Below, one piece after another: positions 59,131 through 62,040 of a DNA stretch of 62,040 nt. Position 1 is the first letter of the stretch; each line of letters starts with the position of its first letter. The notes beneath the pieces were generated by a model, which ran no database searches, was not told where the DNA came from, and was given only the letters and a program-made list of their open reading frames with translations. A program made the translations under genes and the position numbers. Source of the stretch: Lysobacteraceae bacterium (GTDB taxonomy: Bacteria; Pseudomonadota; Gammaproteobacteria; Nevskiales; Nevskiaceae); NCBI GenBank assembly GCA_013823855.1, contig PNMW01000054.1, forward strand, positions 1 through 62,040, written 5' to 3'.

Positions 59131-60102
59131 TTAATTCACTCGCTGGTTGGCGGCCGCCAGGAGGCTGCGGCATTCGCCGACCATGCGCTCGATCAGCTCG
59201 GCGCAGGTCGGGATGTCGTCGATCAGGCCGACCGACTGGCCGGCCCAGATCAGGCCGGCATTGACGTCGCCGGTTTCCAGCGCCACGCGGCCCTTGGCGC
59301 CGGACACCAGGTGCTGGATGTCGGCAAACGTGCAGCCGCCCGGGCGGTTCTCGATCGCCACCACCTCGTCGGATACCGGCGTCTTCAGCACCCGGCCGGT
59401 GTTGTGCAGCGTGCGGAAGATCAGGTTGGTGTCGCGCTCGGTGGCCTTGACCAGCAGCTGCTTGATGTTCTCGTGGATCGGCGCTTCCCGGGTGACGCAG
59501 AAGCGGGTACCCATGTTGACGCCTTCGATGCCGAGCGCGAACGCAGCGGCCATGGTCCGGCCATCGGCGATGCCGCCAGAGGCGATCAGCGGGATCCTGA
59601 CCTTGCGGGCGGCCAGCGCGAACAGGATCAGGCAGCCGATGCCGTCCTCGCCCGGATGGCCGGCGCATTCGTAGCCATCGATCGATACGGCATCCACGCC
59701 GTTGCGTTCGGCCGACAGCGCATGGCGCACCGCGGTGCACTTGTGGATGATCTTCACGCCGCGCGCCTTGGCCTTGAGGATGAACTCCTTCGGGTTGTTG
59801 CCGGCGGTTTCCAGCACCTTCACACCGTTGTCGAGCGCGGCGTCGAGATAGGCCTCGTACGGTGGCGGCTTGGCGCTCGGCAGGATGGTCAGGTTGACGC
59901 CGAACGGCTGGTCGGTCATCTCGCGGCAGCGAAGGATTTCCTTGGCCAGCTCTTCCGGGCTCGGCTGGGTCAGCGCGGTGACGATGCCAAGGCCGCCGGC
60001 GTTGGACACGGCGGCGGCGAGTTCGGCGCGGCCGACCCACATCATGCCGCCCTGGATGATCGGATACTGGGTGCCGAGCAGTTCGGTGACTCTGGTCTTC
60101 AT
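59131..60102 (-). CDS. Nitronate monooxygenase / 2-nitropropane dioxygenase-like protein
   Basis: A 323-aa FMN-dependent TIM-barrel protein. The start MKTRVTELLGTQYPIIQGGMMWVGRAELAAAVSNAGGLGIVTAL is the family N-terminus. Further, IHKCTAVRHALSAERNGVDAVSIDGYECAGHPGEDG contains the catalytic-region His, and LIASGGIADGRTMAAAFALGIEGVNMGTRFCVTREAPIH binds FMN phosphate. Such enzymes oxidise alkyl nitronates or act as enoyl reductases. The ATG at 60102 was chosen over the upstream start at 60237, which would overlap a terminator. Confidence 0.9.
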   Translation of the reverse strand: MKTRVTELLGTQYPIIQGGMMWVGRAELAAAVSNAGGLGIVTALTQPSPEELAKEILRCREMTDQPFGVNLTILPSAKPPPYEAYLDAALDNGVKVLETAGNNPKEFILKAKARGVKIIHKCTAVRHALSAERNGVDAVSIDGYECAGHPGEDGIGCLILFALAARKVRIPLIASGGIADGRTMAAAFALGIEGVNMGTRFCVTREAPIHENIKQLLVKATERDTNLIFRTLHNTGRVLKTPVSDEVVAIENRPGGCTFADIQHLVSGAKGRVALETGDVNAGLIWAGQSVGLIDDIPTCAELIERMVGECRSLLAAANQRVN

Positions 60103-60218
60103 CGCGGAGGGATCGTCGGTGGGTGGAAAGGGCAGGTCGCCGCCCGGGAGGCATGCGCTTGGCCCCACAGCATGCCGGGATCGTCGGCCGGTCCCGGCCC
60201 GCCTTTCGTCTGGACATG

Positions 60219-60250
60219 AAAAAGCCCCGCCGATCACCGATCGACGGGGC
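60219..60250 (-). terminator. Rho-independent terminator of the flavin monooxygenase gene
   Basis: On the minus strand GCCCCGTCGATC pairs with GATCGGCGGGGC across a 3-nt loop (one G-T pair), followed by TTTTT (plus 60219-60223). It lies 28 bp after the monooxygenase stop. Confidence 0.85.
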
Positions 60251-60278
60251 TGTGGCCGGCCCGAATCACCCGGCCGGG

Positions 60279-61919
60279 TCAGCTCATCGCGAAGCCTTCA
60301 TAGTCCTTGGCGGCCACTTCATCGCACTTGCCGCGATAGGTGCCGACGCCACCGCAGTACGACAGCAGGCGGCGCGGCTTGCCTTCGACGTTCGAGCCCA
60401 TGTACCAGCTGTCGGTCTTGACGATCAGCGTGGCATTGGCGATCGAGTCGTGGTGCTCGACCCACGCATCCTCGAAAGCCTTGGTCGGCTCGATCTCGGT
60501 GACGCCCTTGTCGCGCAGGCGAATCAGGCAGTCGCTGATCCAGTCGACCTGCTGCTGCAGGCAGGTGGTCATGTTGCACAGCGCCGCCGACGGTGCCAGC
60601 GGGGCCGCCGTGGTGAACAGGTTCGGATAGCCGTGCTTGCCGAGCCCCATCGCGGTACGGATGTCCTTGCCCCAGTCGTCCTTCAGCGAGCGGCCGCCGC
60701 GGCCGCGCACGTCGATGCGGCTGAGCGCGCCCGAGCCGGCATCGAAGCCGGTGGCGAGCACCAGGATGTCGACCTCGTGCACCGTGCCGTTCTTCATCTG
60801 CACACCATTCGGCAGGATCCGCTCGATCGCCGACTCGCGGCAGTCGACCAGTTCGACGTTCGGGCGCAGATAGGCTTCGAGATAGTTCGATTCCAGCGGC
60901 ACGCGATGAGTGCCGAAGCCGTAGTCGGACGGCTTCGGAATCAGCTTCTCGCAGAGATACGGATCGTTGTTGAGCCGCTCGCGCATCTTTTCGCGCACGA
61001 ACTCGGAGATGTCGGCGCTGGCCGCTTCGTCCGAGAACACTTCCGGGAACGCCGACAGCCACAGTGCCAGCGAGCCATCCTTCCAGTAGTACTCGTAGAT
61101 CGCGCGCCGCTGCTCCGGCGTCTTGTCGTACCAGGAGCCATTGGCGAAGTCGTACTCGAAGCCGGAGAACGTCGACTGCACGCGTGCCTTCAGCGCCTCG
61201 AAGCCGTCGACCTTCTTGGCCCAGTCGGCTTCCGAGTACTTCGGGTTGTTCATCGGGATGATGTACTGCGGCGTGCGCACGAAGGCCTTCAGCTTGCCGA
61301 CCTTCGAGGCGATCGTCTGGATCACCTGGATGCCGGTGGCGCCGGTGCCGACCACGCCGACCGTCTTGCCGGTCCAGTCGATCTCGTCCTTCGGCCAGCG
61401 CGCCGTGTGGAAGATGCGACCCTTGAACGTGTCCTGGCCCGGGAAGCGGTTCTCCAGCGGTGCCGACAGCATGCCGGCGCAGCTGATGAAGAAGCGCGCG
61501 GTGACGGTGTCGCCCTTGTCGGTCGAAATCGTCCAGAGCTTCCCGGCTTCGTCGTAGTGGGCGGCGGTGACCCGGGTCGAGAAACTGTAGTGCTTGCGCA
61601 GTTCATGCATGTCGGCGACGTGGTTCAGCCACTTCTCGGTTTCCGGCTGGGCCGGAAAGCGCTCGGTCGGCTTCCACTGGGCGTACATGTCCTTCGAGAA
61701 CCAGTACTGGTAGATCTCGGCCTCGGAGTCGAACCGGGCGCCGGGGTAGCGGTTCCAGTACCACGTCCCGCCGACGTTCGATCCGGCCTCGAAGGCCTTG
61801 ACGTTGAATCCGGCTTCGCGGAGTCGATACACCTGGTAGAGGCCGGCAACGCCTGCACCGATGACAACTGCGTCGTAGTATGCCGTGGCGGCGGCGGGGG
61901 GCTGGGCAACTGCGGACAT
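60279..61919 (-). CDS. Baeyer-Villiger-type flavin monooxygenase (cyclohexanone monooxygenase-like)
   Basis: A 546-aa FAD/NADPH enzyme. The FAD Rossmann motif is VVIGAGVAGLYQVYRL (from about 19). GGTWYWNRYPGARFDSEAEIYQYWF is the BVMO N-terminal signature, FKGRIFHTARWP (about 165) is the BVMO fingerprint, and VGVVGTGATGIQVIQTIA is the NADPH Rossmann. LVLATGFDAGSGALSRIDVRGRGGRSL also matches cyclohexanone monooxygenases. It inserts oxygen next to a ketone to make an ester or lactone. GGAGGAG precedes the ATG, and an intrinsic terminator follows, so it is a monocistronic unit. Confidence 0.95.
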   Translation of the reverse strand: MSAVAQPPAAATAYYDAVVIGAGVAGLYQVYRLREAGFNVKAFEAGSNVGGTWYWNRYPGARFDSEAEIYQYWFSKDMYAQWKPTERFPAQPETEKWLNHVADMHELRKHYSFSTRVTAAHYDEAGKLWTISTDKGDTVTARFFISCAGMLSAPLENRFPGQDTFKGRIFHTARWPKDEIDWTGKTVGVVGTGATGIQVIQTIASKVGKLKAFVRTPQYIIPMNNPKYSEADWAKKVDGFEALKARVQSTFSGFEYDFANGSWYDKTPEQRRAIYEYYWKDGSLALWLSAFPEVFSDEAASADISEFVREKMRERLNNDPYLCEKLIPKPSDYGFGTHRVPLESNYLEAYLRPNVELVDCRESAIERILPNGVQMKNGTVHEVDILVLATGFDAGSGALSRIDVRGRGGRSLKDDWGKDIRTAMGLGKHGYPNLFTTAAPLAPSAALCNMTTCLQQQVDWISDCLIRLRDKGVTEIEPTKAFEDAWVEHHDSIANATLIVKTDSWYMGSNVEGKPRRLLSYCGGVGTYRGKCDEVAAKDYEGFAMS

Positions 61920-62040
61920 GGAATCTCCTCCGGTCGATGTCTTGGGGGCTCTTGTTCATACCGGTAACGGTCAAGGCCTGATTGACATGAAACCAGATGT
62001 TCCGCAATGCCGACAGAGGGGGCGGCCCATGGCGAAATCC

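Noticed and set aside
58286..60217. 643-codon minus-strand frame across the nitronate monooxygenase and GST genes
   Set aside because: It is the out-of-frame shadow of two well-supported genes on the same strand.
62029..62040. Possible gene start (ATG GCG AAA TCC) at the right edge, preceded by a G-rich AGAGGGGG
   Set aside because: Only four codons are visible, too few to support a coding region; it could be a gene divergent from the monooxygenase.

Overview
The window is GC-rich (roughly two thirds G+C by eye), densely coding DNA with extensive 4-bp start/stop overlaps. It fits a free-living gammaproteobacterium. The strongest lineage clue is the order uvrC-pgsA-tRNA-Gly-tRNA-Cys, which is classic gammaproteobacterial synteny. 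The SUF cluster led by an Rrf2 regulator, the type IV pili, the acyl-CoA ligases, a Baeyer-Villiger monooxygenase and other lipid enzymes suggest an aerobic degrader of the Nevskiales/Xanthomonadales kind. That placement is an inference.

Layout. 1-12.0 kb (minus): two back-to-back minor-pilin operons of the fimT-pilV-pilW-pilX-pilY1 type. The second pilY1 runs off the left edge. 12.1-17.4 kb (minus): sufR-sufB-sufC-sufD-sufS for Fe-S cluster assembly. 17.5-20.1 kb: a hotdog thioesterase, an alpha/beta hydrolase-DUF3293 fusion, two small unknown genes (one of lower GC) and a 529-bp non-coding stretch full of inverted repeats. 20.1-23.8 kb: an AraC regulator divergent from a membrane desaturase, then an acyl-CoA ligase. 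24.0-35.6 kb (minus): a nine-gene, tightly overlapping purine catabolic operon (uraH-xdhA-xdhB-xdhC-puuD-guaD-puuE-uraD/allC fusion-M20 hydrolase). It covers guanine through urate and allantoin to the ureidoglycine/ureidoglycolate level. 35.8-39.3 kb (minus): tetR-peroxiredoxin-GST-old yellow enzyme, an apparent electrophile/oxidant defence operon with a visible promoter and operator. 39.4-41.1 kb: a long-chain acyl-CoA ligase.

42.4-50.7 kb is the most interesting part. A sigma-54 activator with the three-cysteine sulfane-sulfur sensor pattern of FisR lies between two sets of genes. On one side, divergently, are a persulfide dioxygenase, a DUF442-SQR fusion and a TauE-type sulfite exporter (a sulfide oxidation route). 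On the other side, downstream, are a DUF3365 haem protein and a short-Q-loop cytochrome bd oxidase (cydAB), a type that is typically insensitive to sulfide and cyanide. Both flanks carry the same TGGCAG-rich repeat block and nearly the same 14-bp promoter-like element at similar distances. This suggests one regulon that both removes sulfide and supplies a sulfide-tolerant terminal oxidase.

50.8-62 kb: a thiolase-like/crotonase fusion without the thiolase cysteine, an SRPBCC protein, uvrC, pgsA, a Gly-Cys-Gly tRNA group, a DMT transporter, a GST, a nitronate monooxygenase-like protein and a Baeyer-Villiger-type flavin monooxygenase. No insertion sequences, prophage genes or CRISPR arrays were seen.
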